Shown here one piece after another: positions 56,313 to 64,000 of a stretch of 64,000 nucleotides of DNA. The stretch covers positions 1-64,000 of the forward strand of contig JADKBO010000017.1 of assembly GCA_016715105.1 (NCBI GenBank), read 5' to 3'. Origin of the DNA: Saprospiraceae bacterium. Its GTDB lineage: Bacteria > Bacteroidota > Bacteroidia > Chitinophagales > Saprospiraceae. The notes under the pieces are model-generated. The model did not search any database. It was not told the DNA's origin and worked only from the letters and a program-made list of their open reading frames with translations. Numbering within the stretch: position 1 is the stretch's first letter; the number at the start of each line of letters is the position of its first letter. The translations under genes were made by a program, and so were the position numbers.

Positions 56313-57203
56313 ATGACATCAAGAAGAGATTTTATTAAACAAAGTACAGTTTTAGGAATGGGGACTATTTTGACCCCAGAATTGTTTGCAAAAGATAAAT
56401 ATAAATTGGGCTTACAACTTTATACTTTAAATAAAGAAATGAATACCGATTTGGTAGGAACGTTGAAAAAAGTAGCTTCCTTTGGGTATGAAGAAGTAGA
56501 AACTTTTGGTTTTAATTGGGGAGGAATAAAGGATTATTGGAATTTCGAACCTAAAAACTTAAAACAGATTTTAGATGATAATGGTATTCAAAGTAAAAGT
56601 GGGCATTATAACTTAAACAACTTTATACTTCCAGGTAAAACTGACGATGATTTGATACGCTACGTAGACAAATGTATTGGAGGTGCTCTCACTTTGAAGC
56701 AAGATTATATTGTTTGGCCTTGGTTGAACCCAGAATCAAGAACCATTGAACAATTTAAAATTTTGGCAGAAAAACTCAATATGATTGGTGAACAAATAAA
56801 AAAGGCAGATTTGCAACTGGCATATCACAATCATGGTTTTGAATTTGAAGAGCAGAATGGTGAACTCGGCTATGATATTATTTTAAATAATACTGACAGC
56901 GATTTAGTGAAAATGGAAATAGACTTATATTGGTTTTCACATACTTCAAAGTTGTCAGCACATCATTATTTTGAGAAACACCCAAAAAGATTTCCATTGG
57001 TACATTTCAAAGACATGGATAAAACTGACAGAGAACTTCATACAGTTCTTGGCACAGGTAGTATAGATTTTGCACCATATGTAGCTGATTATCAAATTGC
57101 TGGCGTAAAACACATAATGGTTGAACAGGGAAATAATTACGTACCTAATGCATTTGATTGTATAAAGAGAAGTGCTCAATTCATGAAACAAAAATTAGTT
57201 TGA
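56313..57203 (+). CDS. Sugar phosphate isomerase/epimerase, Tat substrate
   Basis: 296 residues. A Tat-like signal opens it: TSRRDFIKQSTVLGMGTILT (RRDF followed by a hydrophobic stretch). The TIM-barrel xylose-isomerase-like domain follows with LGLQLYTLNKEM, FGYEEVETFGF, AYHNHGFEFE, VKMEIDLYW (metal ligands Glu/Asp/His) and VHFKDMDK. Substrate is unknown. The Tat signal fits the tatC gene at 24149. Confidence 0.85.
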   Translation: MTSRRDFIKQSTVLGMGTILTPELFAKDKYKLGLQLYTLNKEMNTDLVGTLKKVASFGYEEVETFGFNWGGIKDYWNFEPKNLKQILDDNGIQSKSGHYNLNNFILPGKTDDDLIRYVDKCIGGALTLKQDYIVWPWLNPESRTIEQFKILAEKLNMIGEQIKKADLQLAYHNHGFEFEEQNGELGYDIILNNTDSDLVKMEIDLYWFSHTSKLSAHHYFEKHPKRFPLVHFKDMDKTDRELHTVLGTGSIDFAPYVADYQIAGVKHIMVEQGNNYVPNAFDCIKRSAQFMKQKLV

Positions 57204-57311
57204 CAAAACAACTAAACCGAATAAAAGCTTACGCTAAAAAATACAGAAAACAAAATACTCAAACTCAAAAATTATTTTAACTTAACAAATCAATTAACAC
57301 CAATACCATCA

Positions 57312-58826
57312 ATGCAAAAACCAATACTCCTCATCCTCACTTCAGTGCTTTTTAACCATTTAATAGCACAGCAAACAGTTCAAAGTTCAGGGCATAAAGT
57401 AACGTTCAAACTACAATTATCTGAAATTAAAAACCCCGATACTTTGTCGATCATGTGGTTTGTTTTACCATATGTAGCTGAGAAAACGGTGGATCACATT
57501 TCCTTGGTTTCTACAACAAAGGGCGTCGATGGACTTTATGAACACGCGATCACTTTCCCCGATTCCATCATGAACGAAACCATCGCTTATGCATACATTG
57601 TTAACAACAAACAGTATGATATCTGGCGGACATTGGTTTTAGACAAACATCAAAATCAAGATCGAGTGGAAAGTTGGGGTTATGTAGATGGTTTAAAAAA
57701 TCAGGTAAAAGTTACGCAAATGCTTTTTAATATTCCGGACTCTCCTGAAGAAATAGCTGACTTATCAAAACCTTATGTGGGTATTACGACCAATGGTCAG
57801 CCAATAAAAAGGTTATTTCCAATAAAGAAAACTGGATTTTCTACTGAAACCATTAAAAAGGCCGTTTCATCATTTTTGGCTACACTATCAGAAGAACAAA
57901 AAACCAAAAGTGTATTTCCCATTCAATCAAAGGAATGGCGCCGATGGCATAATATCGAACAATGGCCAAGGGCAGGAATTTGTTTGGAGGAAATGAACAC
58001 CACACAAAAAGAATTGGCATTTGCTTTTCTAAAAGAAAGTTTGAGTGTCAAAGGTTATAAAAAGGCCAAGGACATCATGACGATGGAAGCTTATTTAGCA
58101 ACCCTAGTGCCTGAAAGTACTTTTTTGGGCGGCGAAAAATATTGGATCACCTTTTTTGGAATGCCATCTGATGAAGAACCATGGGGCTGGCAAATTGAAG
58201 GTCACCATTTGGTGATCAATTATTTCATATTAGGCGACCAGATTGTGATGACACCCACATTTATGGGTTCTGAACCAACGCTGATTACAACAGGCGAAAA
58301 TCAAGGCTTTCGTACTTTTGTCCAAGAAGAAATGAAAGGTTTGAATTTTTATAAATCGCTGGATAGTCTGCAAAAGAAAACCGCATTACTTTGGAATGAA
58401 AAGGATTTCGACTTCAACCGTGGCGAAGCTTTTAGGGATAATGAAATCATTGCAACCACCGGAATTGCTGCCAAATATTTATCCAAGAAGCAACAAGCTG
58501 CATTGCTTGAATTGATCGGAGAATATATCAACAATATCAGAGATGAGCATGCCAAGGTGAAAATGGAGGAGGTAAAAAAACATTTAAACGAAACCCATTT
58601 TACTTGGGTGCAAGGAAAAAATATCGAAGGCCCTTTTTATTACCGCATCCACAGTCCCGTAATATTAATTGAATTTGATCACCAAAATCCTGTATTCCTC
58701 CACGATGACACCAATCCAAATTTTGGCCCTGTAAAAACCCATATTCATACAGTTGTACGCACTCCCAATGGCAATGATTATGGCAACGATTTATTGAGGG
58801 CACATTTGGAACAGCACAAACATTAG
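57312..58826 (+). CDS. DUF3500-domain exported protein
   Basis: 504 residues. Signal peptide (MQKPILLILTSVLFNHLIAQ). Residues 1-130 are a beta-rich addition; DUF3500 runs from about 180 to 500 with EWRRWHNIEQWPRAGICLEE, then GGEKYWITFFGMPSDEEPWG, WQIEGHHLVINYFILGDQIV and a terminal THIHTVVRTPNGNDYGNDLL. Conserved His, Glu and Asp suggest a metal-dependent enzyme, but none is proven for the family. Confidence 0.82.
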   Translation: MQKPILLILTSVLFNHLIAQQTVQSSGHKVTFKLQLSEIKNPDTLSIMWFVLPYVAEKTVDHISLVSTTKGVDGLYEHAITFPDSIMNETIAYAYIVNNKQYDIWRTLVLDKHQNQDRVESWGYVDGLKNQVKVTQMLFNIPDSPEEIADLSKPYVGITTNGQPIKRLFPIKKTGFSTETIKKAVSSFLATLSEEQKTKSVFPIQSKEWRRWHNIEQWPRAGICLEEMNTTQKELAFAFLKESLSVKGYKKAKDIMTMEAYLATLVPESTFLGGEKYWITFFGMPSDEEPWGWQIEGHHLVINYFILGDQIVMTPTFMGSEPTLITTGENQGFRTFVQEEMKGLNFYKSLDSLQKKTALLWNEKDFDFNRGEAFRDNEIIATTGIAAKYLSKKQQAALLELIGEYINNIRDEHAKVKMEEVKKHLNETHFTWVQGKNIEGPFYYRIHSPVILIEFDHQNPVFLHDDTNPNFGPVKTHIHTVVRTPNGNDYGNDLLRAHLEQHKH

Positions 58827-58921
58827 AAAAAGTCTAAGCTGATAAACCTACCTTTATTCAAAGAGCGCTGATGAAGCATAAGACGTTGAATATGAAACTA
58901 CTCAATAGACAAAATTAAATA

Positions 58922-58962
58922 AACATTCAAAACACACTTTTGAAAATTCGTTTTGGAATGTT
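58922..58962 (+). terminator. Possible terminator after the DUF3500 gene
   Basis: A 12-bp stem with one bulged G (AACATTCAAAAC at 58922-58933 with GTTTT-G-GAATGTT at 58950-58962), followed by a TTAATTAATCTT stretch. About 95 bases after the stop, so efficiency is uncertain. Confidence 0.45.
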
Positions 58963-59139
58963 TTAATTAATCTTGATTATCAGCTGTTTAACTAATAAAT
59001 GCCCATAATTTGCAATTTAAAAAAAGCGAATCGGAGAACTACTGCTACCCTACTTTCCCAAAAAACACTACCTTCGAAAAGTCATAATCCTTTAGCTAAC
59101 ATATTTAGTATAAAAAGGGTTATTACTTAACTTAAGACG

Positions 59140-59988
59140 ATGATCAAACAGATTTACAGATTTTTGAGTCCAAAATTCCAGAATTTATTTTTGGAGTATA
59201 AAGTGGAATTCAAACCAAGATACGGACATGGAAAACCTCCACACCAAGATTTATATAAAATTATAAACGCCAATCGCGATTCTTACAGTGATCTGATCAA
59301 AAAGGCACTGGAACATAAGGAGCATATTTGGACCATTCAAGATTCCACAAAAGAAATGGATGCCAAGAAACCAAGCTGGAATAATGGCTTTCTTCCAGGT
59401 TTGGACATCATCGGCATTTACACCATGATTGCAACATTCAAACCCAAAAAATACATTGAAATTGGGTCGGGTAATTCAACCAAAGTTGCCTTTAAAGCTA
59501 AAACCGAACAAGGACTGGATATGGAAATGATATCCATAGACCCCATGCCTCGGGCGGAGATCGATGATTTGGCCACAAAGGTGATCAGAGCACCATTTGA
59601 GAATATCAATTATGATATTTTGGAAGCACTCGATTCAAACGACATCCTTTTTGTCGATAATTCTCATCGAATTTTACCAAATTCAGATTCCATGGTATTC
59701 TTTTTGGAGATATTGCCCCGACTGAAAAAAGGAGTGATCGTACATATTCACGACATTTACCTGCCTTACGATTACCCACAATTTATGTGCGATCGGTTTT
59801 ATTCAGAGCAATATGGATTGGCCATGTATTTATTGGCAAACCCTACAAAATTTGAAACCATTTTTCCCAATTATTTCATTTCAGAAGACAAAGAACTAGC
59901 TGATTTGATTACACCCATTTGGCAACATGCAAATATGGCAGGAGTTGAAAAACATGGTGGTTCGTATTGGCTAAGGATCAATGAATAA
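59140..59988 (+). CDS. Class I SAM methyltransferase-like protein
   Basis: 282 residues. The Rossmann core is PKKYIEIGSGNSTKVAF, then MEMISIDPMPRAEID, DILFVDNSHR and VIVHIHDIYLPYDYP, matching the Methyltransf_24/CmcI-like group. The first 80 residues are basic with little homology visible. The C-terminus ends YWLRINE. Likely acts on a secreted-glycan or small-molecule substrate, not determined. A 313-base gap before it holds only the possible terminator. Confidence 0.72.
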   Translation: MIKQIYRFLSPKFQNLFLEYKVEFKPRYGHGKPPHQDLYKIINANRDSYSDLIKKALEHKEHIWTIQDSTKEMDAKKPSWNNGFLPGLDIIGIYTMIATFKPKKYIEIGSGNSTKVAFKAKTEQGLDMEMISIDPMPRAEIDDLATKVIRAPFENINYDILEALDSNDILFVDNSHRILPNSDSMVFFLEILPRLKKGVIVHIHDIYLPYDYPQFMCDRFYSEQYGLAMYLLANPTKFETIFPNYFISEDKELADLITPIWQHANMAGVEKHGGSYWLRINE

Positions 59989-60095
59989 TGGTTATCGAGG
60001 AGTCAAGAGTAATTCATAATTGGTATTTAAAACTAGGTTGTGTAATGCTCCAAATTTCTTGATTTCGATCAAGCATGAGAGATCAGAATAAAGGA

Positions 60096-60103
60096 TATCT
60101 TTG
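60096..60103 (+). promoter_or_regulatory. -7 box TATCTTTG before the VOC gene at 60147
   Basis: Exact TAnnTTTG, 43 bases before the ATG. Confidence 0.5.
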
Positions 60104-60146
60104 CCAAAAGACCAGTTTATAAAAGCAAATCTAAATCCAATCAATC

Positions 60147-60509
60147 ATGAATTACGACAAATTAATTCCCAATGTCTATTACATTAAAATAAACGATGGT
60201 ATAAAATTATTTGTGGACTGCCTGGGATTTACCATTGGCCATCAGGAATTACAATCAGAAAATCCATTTTGCGTACTAGAAAAACAAACATTAAACATAT
60301 TCCTTTTCCAACACGAGGCCTTGGCAAAGGAACATAATCCTGAATTTAGAATTGTAACAGATGAAATTGATGCGATTTACGCGAAAATAAGTGCTTCACA
60401 TCCTGAGTATTTGCATCCTAATCTAAGTAGAGTTACCCTTCGTCCGTGGGGTGCCAAAGAATTTGCATTGAGGGATCACCAAGTGTGTATTATTTTTCAG
60501 CAATGGTAA
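60147..60509 (+). CDS. VOC/bleomycin-resistance-like small protein
   Basis: 120 residues. The glyoxalase-like layout is clear: IPNVYYIKINDGIKLFVDCLG, FTIGHQELQSENPFCVL, then RVTLRPWGAKEFALRDHQ and the closing IIFQQW. Unrelated to the other VOC gene in detail. Function unknown. Confidence 0.7.
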   Translation: MNYDKLIPNVYYIKINDGIKLFVDCLGFTIGHQELQSENPFCVLEKQTLNIFLFQHEALAKEHNPEFRIVTDEIDAIYAKISASHPEYLHPNLSRVTLRPWGAKEFALRDHQVCIIFQQW

Positions 60510-60871
60510 AATAAGAGCCCAATTGAATACGAATTATGTAAGGATAAATATTGGCAATCTTTTAAAAGATTTAGAGCACACTAAATGTATGAGCATTTTG
60601 CATTCAATGTAAATGTCCTGGAGATTCCTTGGATACTCCTTATTTTTCAGAAGACATCATTTTTTTTTATAGAAATTAACTAACTAATCCGATTCCCTAC
60701 TCAATTACTAGCTCATATAAAATACATTTGGTAATATTCAAAAAGCAAAATATATTTGATAATCAATTTGTTACCAAGGCTATGATGCGATCTGCATGAT
60801 TTTCCTAATCAAACAATTTATCTTTGAGTAGCATTTTGAAACCTGAATTTTAAGCTACAAATATTAAAGTT
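60510..60871. other. Intergenic region, promoter only
   Basis: 362 bases with no supported ORF. Contains the palindrome ATCTTTTAAAAGAT near 60555-60568 and the promoter for the DUF4287 gene near its end. Confidence 0.55.
60819..60826 (+). promoter_or_regulatory. -7 box TATCTTTG before the DUF4287-HigA pair
   Basis: Exact TAnnTTTG, 45 bases before ATG 60872. GTAGC (60828-60832) and GCTAC (60854-60858) flank the leader as a weak inverted repeat. Confidence 0.5.
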
Positions 60872-61429
60872 ATGGAAATAGACAAAGCAATACAGTCAAT
60901 GATTGACAACCTGCACAAAAACACAGGTATAACTTTAGCAAATTGGATAGAAATAGTTAAAAAGGAAAACATTCCAAAACACGGAGAAATCATTAAGTTT
61001 TTAAAAGAAAAACATGGACTGACTCACGGTTTTGCAAATTTGATAGCTCACAAAACTAAAGGTTCAGATTCAGGTTCGGCAGAAAATCAGGACGACTTAA
61101 TCGTAAAGCAATACCAAGGAAAGGAACATCTCAAACCCATTTATGACCTTTTGATAGCAAAAATCCAGACATACGGAAATGACATTGAAATTGCTCCAAA
61201 AAATACCTACGTGAGTTTGAGGCGGAAGAAACAATTCGCACTCTTGAATCCTGTAACAAAAACTCGATTTGAAATTGGAATAATCTTAAAAGGGCAAGAA
61301 CCGAAAGGAAAATTAGAAGCTGAAAAACCGAATGCTATGTGTTCACACAAAATCTCGATTTCAGATGTAAAGGACATTGACAAAGAAGTGTTTGATTGGA
61401 TAAAGGTTGCTTATGATCATGCAGGATGA
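60872..61429 (+). CDS. DUF4287/DUF5655 protein, coupled to a HigA-type antitoxin
   Basis: 185 residues. The first 60 match DUF4287 (AIQSMIDNLHKNTGITLANW and HGEIIKFLKEKHGLTHGFAN), then a linker, then DUF5655 (HLKPIYDLLIAKIQTYGNDI, KNTYVSLRRKKQFALLNPVT). DUF5655 is often a nucleic-acid-related small domain; the function is not known. Its TGA (61427-61429) overlaps the HTH gene's ATG (61426) by ATGA. The HTH partner is a HigA paralogue, so this may be a toxin-like or regulatory partner; that is inference. Confidence 0.75.
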   Translation: MEIDKAIQSMIDNLHKNTGITLANWIEIVKKENIPKHGEIIKFLKEKHGLTHGFANLIAHKTKGSDSGSAENQDDLIVKQYQGKEHLKPIYDLLIAKIQTYGNDIEIAPKNTYVSLRRKKQFALLNPVTKTRFEIGIILKGQEPKGKLEAEKPNAMCSHKISISDVKDIDKEVFDWIKVAYDHAG

Positions 61430-61821
61430 AAGATAAAGCAATTGCTAGGATGAAATCAATCCCGCAGATAATAAAAACAGAAGCACAATACGAAGCTACA
61501 TTGGATCGGCTAAACGAAATATTTGACTCAAACCCAAAGACACCAGAGGGACAAGAAGCAGAATTATTGGCATTGCTAATTGAGAATTATGAAGATGAAA
61601 AATATCCAATAAACGCACCTGACCCAATTATAGCTGTAAAAATTAGAATGGAAGAACTTGACTTAAAACAAAAGGATTTGATCGGAATAGTTGGCTCCAA
61701 AGGTATTGTTTCTGAAGTATTAAATAAAAAAAGGAAGTTGACTGTAAAAATGATTCGTAACCTATCTGAGTTATTAAAAATAACACCAAAAGTGCTCATC
61801 CAAGATTATGAACTTAACTAG
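61426..61821 (+). CDS. HigA-type antitoxin (COG5499) without a HigB
   Basis: 131 residues, same layout as the HigA at 53469: TEAQYEATLDRLNEIFDSNP, LLALLIENYEDEKYPINAPD, HTH LKQKDLIGIVGSKGIVSEVL, tail TPKVLIQDYELN. No HigB, RelE or other recognised toxin is adjacent; the coupled upstream gene is DUF4287/DUF5655. The start overlaps that stop by four bases (ATGA). Confidence 0.85.
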   Translation: MKDKAIARMKSIPQIIKTEAQYEATLDRLNEIFDSNPKTPEGQEAELLALLIENYEDEKYPINAPDPIIAVKIRMEELDLKQKDLIGIVGSKGIVSEVLNKKRKLTVKMIRNLSELLKITPKVLIQDYELN

Positions 61822-61830
61822 TGAATTAAT

Positions 61831-61838
61831 TACATTTG
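61831..61838 (+). promoter_or_regulatory. -7 box TACATTTG between higA-like gene and acyltransferase
   Basis: Exact TAnnTTTG, 119 bases before the acyltransferase ATG at 61958; a rather long leader. Confidence 0.35.
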
Positions 61839-61957
61839 TGTGTATGAGTATTGTTTTCTTTTATTTATTAACTCTCTTCTCACTGTTACACACCTCCATA
61901 AAAATAAATTTCCATAACAAAATGGAAATATTATTTTTATAACTTCAAATCGCTTAT

Positions 61958-63094
61958 ATGTCTGCTACTATTTCTACTACGGCTTTTCCCGATTCTAAAA
62001 AACATTATGAAATTCTGGACGCGCTACGAGGAGTTGCTGCCATCATGGTGGTCATTTTCCACGTTTTCGAAACACATAATACCAGTAGGTTTGACCAAAT
62101 CATGAACCATGGTTACCTTGCTGTGGACTTCTTCTTTCTATTATCTGGATTTGTGATTGGATATGCCTACGATGACCGCTGGGGTAAAATGAGTCTGAAG
62201 CAATTTTTTACGAGACGTCTGATCAGGCTGCATCCGATGATCATCATGGGTATGATTGTGGGTGCTGTTTTATATTACTTCCAAGTGAGTGACCTCTGGC
62301 CAATTATAGGGCAAACTCCTGTGTGGAAAATGTTGCTGGTCATGCTTTTTGGATTTACATTATTGCCCTTGACCCCATCCATGGAAATCAGGGGTTGGAC
62401 AGAAATGCATCCTTTGGACGGGCCAGCTTGGTCCTTGTTTTATGAATACATCGGCAATATTTTATACGCCGTATTTGTGCGGAAATTTTCGAATGTGGCA
62501 TTGTCGATTTTGGTTTTCGTAACCGGAGTTGCACTCATACACTTTCTAGTTACCGGGCCAAATGGAGATGTCATCGGTGGTTGGTCTTTAACGCCAACAC
62601 AAGTCCATATCGGCTTTCTGAGGCTGTTATTTCCATTTTTTGGGGGTTTACTTTTGTCTCGAATTACCAAACCCACTCAAATCAACCAGGCTTTTTTATG
62701 GTGCAGCCTTTTGGTCATCCTCAGCCTTTCTATTCCAAGGATAGGTGATGCTACAACTGTGTGGATGAATGGCATTTATGAATCGATCATCATCATTGTT
62801 GTATTTCCAGCGATTGTCTACATGGGGGCAAGTGGTACCCTTGAGGGAAAAACTGCCAAGGGTTTAGGTAAGTTTTTAGGTGATATTTCTTATCCCATTT
62901 ACATCACACACTATCCTATCATCTACACTTATACGGCATGGGTTAAAGACAATAAGGTTTCACTTTCTGAGGCTTGGCCTTATGGATTGCTGGTGATTAT
63001 TTCTTCCATTTCGTTGGCATATATTTGTTTGAAATTTTATGATATACCGGTGAGGAAGTGGTTGACAGATAGATATATTTATGCTAAAAAATAG
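61958..63094 (+). CDS. Acyltransferase 3 family membrane protein (OafA-like)
   Basis: 378 residues with about ten membrane helices. The family's opening YEILDALRGVAAIMVVIFHV (Arg and His) and the following YLAVDFFFLLSGFVIGYAYD, then RRLIRLHPM are clear, as is the C-terminal GDISYPIYITHYPI. Members transfer O-acyl groups to surface sugars, lipid A or peptidoglycan; the target is unknown. No SGNH domain is fused. Confidence 0.9.
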   Translation: MSATISTTAFPDSKKHYEILDALRGVAAIMVVIFHVFETHNTSRFDQIMNHGYLAVDFFFLLSGFVIGYAYDDRWGKMSLKQFFTRRLIRLHPMIIMGMIVGAVLYYFQVSDLWPIIGQTPVWKMLLVMLFGFTLLPLTPSMEIRGWTEMHPLDGPAWSLFYEYIGNILYAVFVRKFSNVALSILVFVTGVALIHFLVTGPNGDVIGGWSLTPTQVHIGFLRLLFPFFGGLLLSRITKPTQINQAFLWCSLLVILSLSIPRIGDATTVWMNGIYESIIIIVVFPAIVYMGASGTLEGKTAKGLGKFLGDISYPIYITHYPIIYTYTAWVKDNKVSLSEAWPYGLLVIISSISLAYICLKFYDIPVRKWLTDRYIYAKK

Positions 63095-63358
63095 GGGAAA
63101 TAAGCAAAGTACCAAGAGAAATTTTATCTGGTTACAGATCTGTTTTTCTGCGAACTAAAGTTCACAGTCCACTGTTCCTTTTCCTTACTTATTTCCATAA
63201 AATTAACACTCATTAAATAGGCTGCTTGCATGTGCCAATTGCTCTACTATATCCCACTTGTGTGTTGATAAATCAGAAAGCAATATTTTTTACCTCATGT
63301 AAACCATTCCTTCTCTCAAATTTCTATGAAAGTTACTTTGTCAAAAAACGAAGAAAAT

Positions 63359-63883
63359 TTATAAGTGATAAGTAGCATTGTGAGCTAATGGCCCTCCGCA
63401 AACACTGCAGTTTCCTGCCGCACCTGCTCCTCCTGCGCAACCTTTACCGCAGGTATAATGCCACACACCCTTTGCATTTTGCGGAGGATCTACAGGCTTA
63501 GGTGCTGCTGCATTTGCACCAGTTGCTTGTGTTGATCCATGATAAGCTGCGTTATGGGTTAATGGATTTCCACAAACGCTACAGTTTCCAGCCGCTCCAG
63601 CACCTCCAGCACATCCTTTGCTGCAGGTATAATGCCATAGGCCCGCTGCATTTTGCGCTGGTTCTGGTGGATTGGGGCTCTGATTCACCACTCCTTGTTG
63701 TGCTGCATTTGGAGCTGGTATAGGAACATTAGGGCTCTGAATTGGTACCTCTTGTGGAGCTGCGTTTACGTCAACAGGTGCAGTAGAAATGTCAGTTTCT
63801 TTTTTGTCTGAATTGTTGTTGCATGCATATAAAGACATGACTGCAGAAAACAGGATAATTGAAAGGATTTTATGAAATTTCAT
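63359..63883 (-). CDS. Lipoprotein with two Cys-rich zinc-ribbon-like repeats
   Basis: 174 residues from ATG 63883. The N-terminus is a lipoprotein signal (MKFHKILSIILFSAVMSLYA, Cys 21), followed by a Pro/Gln/Asn/Ala-rich linker and two near-identical 38-residue repeats (78-115, 136-173). Each has WHYTC, KGC, NCSVCG and AHN/THN, so Cys 87/91/101/104 and 145/149/159/162 can form two four-Cys metal sites with extra His. It resembles a repeated Bacteroidota motif, YTC..GC...C..CG, of unknown role; metal binding at the outer envelope is the likely guess. Confidence 0.72.
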   Translation of the reverse strand: MKFHKILSIILFSAVMSLYACNNNSDKKETDISTAPVDVNAAPQEVPIQSPNVPIPAPNAAQQGVVNQSPNPPEPAQNAAGLWHYTCSKGCAGGAGAAGNCSVCGNPLTHNAAYHGSTQATGANAAAPKPVDPPQNAKGVWHYTCGKGCAGGAGAAGNCSVCGGPLAHNATYHL

Positions 63884-64000
63884 GTGAAGTTTATTTGTGG
63901 CAACCGTCAAAGTGTTTCATAACAATCCTACGATTCCTGTTATAAATGATTTTAATATGTAAAATTACAATAATTTTTGATCTTAACAACGCTCTCACAG

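Overview
The window is an AT-rich stretch of a Bacteroidota chromosome, probably Saprospiria or a near relative. The lineage signs are a futalosine-pathway menaquinone gene (mqnA), a TonB-dependent receptor with a carboxypeptidase-regulatory N-terminus, a LamG protein ending in a gliding-motility/type IX secretion C-terminal domain, a 1621-residue TamB, and repeated -7 boxes of the Bacteroidota form TAnnTTTG, several of which fix gene starts. No rRNA, tRNA, CRISPR array, prophage or intact insertion sequence was seen.

Layout. 1-7 kb: mqnA, a Na/Pi cotransporter, then an amino-acid cluster (threonine aldolase, alanine dehydrogenase, Na+/alanine symporter). 7-13 kb: a four-gene RND efflux operon (membrane fusion protein, RND pump, TolC, VOC protein). 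13-19 kb: murI, a glycerophosphodiesterase and a YheT-type hydrolase in one operon; then a TonB-like protein coupled to a trans-sulfuration PLP enzyme; then two small genes. 19-32 kb: TonB-dependent receptor, LamG/T9SS protein, tatC, two M23 peptidases, a Ku plus EEP-nuclease pair, three methyltransferases (one more lies earlier), thioredoxin and folP. 32-44.4 kb: tamB, MBL hydrolase, desaturase, DUF4403, a HAD/CAT-like/ICMT-like operon and a NYN-OST-HTH protein.

40.5-64 kb is more accessory in character: two blocks of noncoding repeats, an AAA/DUF4143 ATPase, an ArsR-regulator remnant before DoxX and YdeI genes, an operon of two 22-residue-repeat solenoid proteins (the first with an IPTL-CTERM-like tail) plus a polymerising glycosyltransferase, a HigBA toxin-antitoxin module with a palindromic control region, single metabolic genes, and a second HigA-type antitoxin translationally coupled to a DUF4287/DUF5655 protein instead of a toxin.

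Four conserved genes are broken: alanine dehydrogenase has an in-frame TGA at codon 303, and the RND pump, the trans-sulfuration enzyme and the glycosyltransferase each lack one base in a short homopolymer run. Both sides of every break are well conserved, so the lesions are either very recent or sequencing/assembly errors. The best candidates for undescribed biology are the solenoid/glycosyltransferase operon (48.8-53.1 kb), the DUF4287-HigA pair (60.8-61.8 kb) and the Ku-EEP pair (26.3-27.8 kb).
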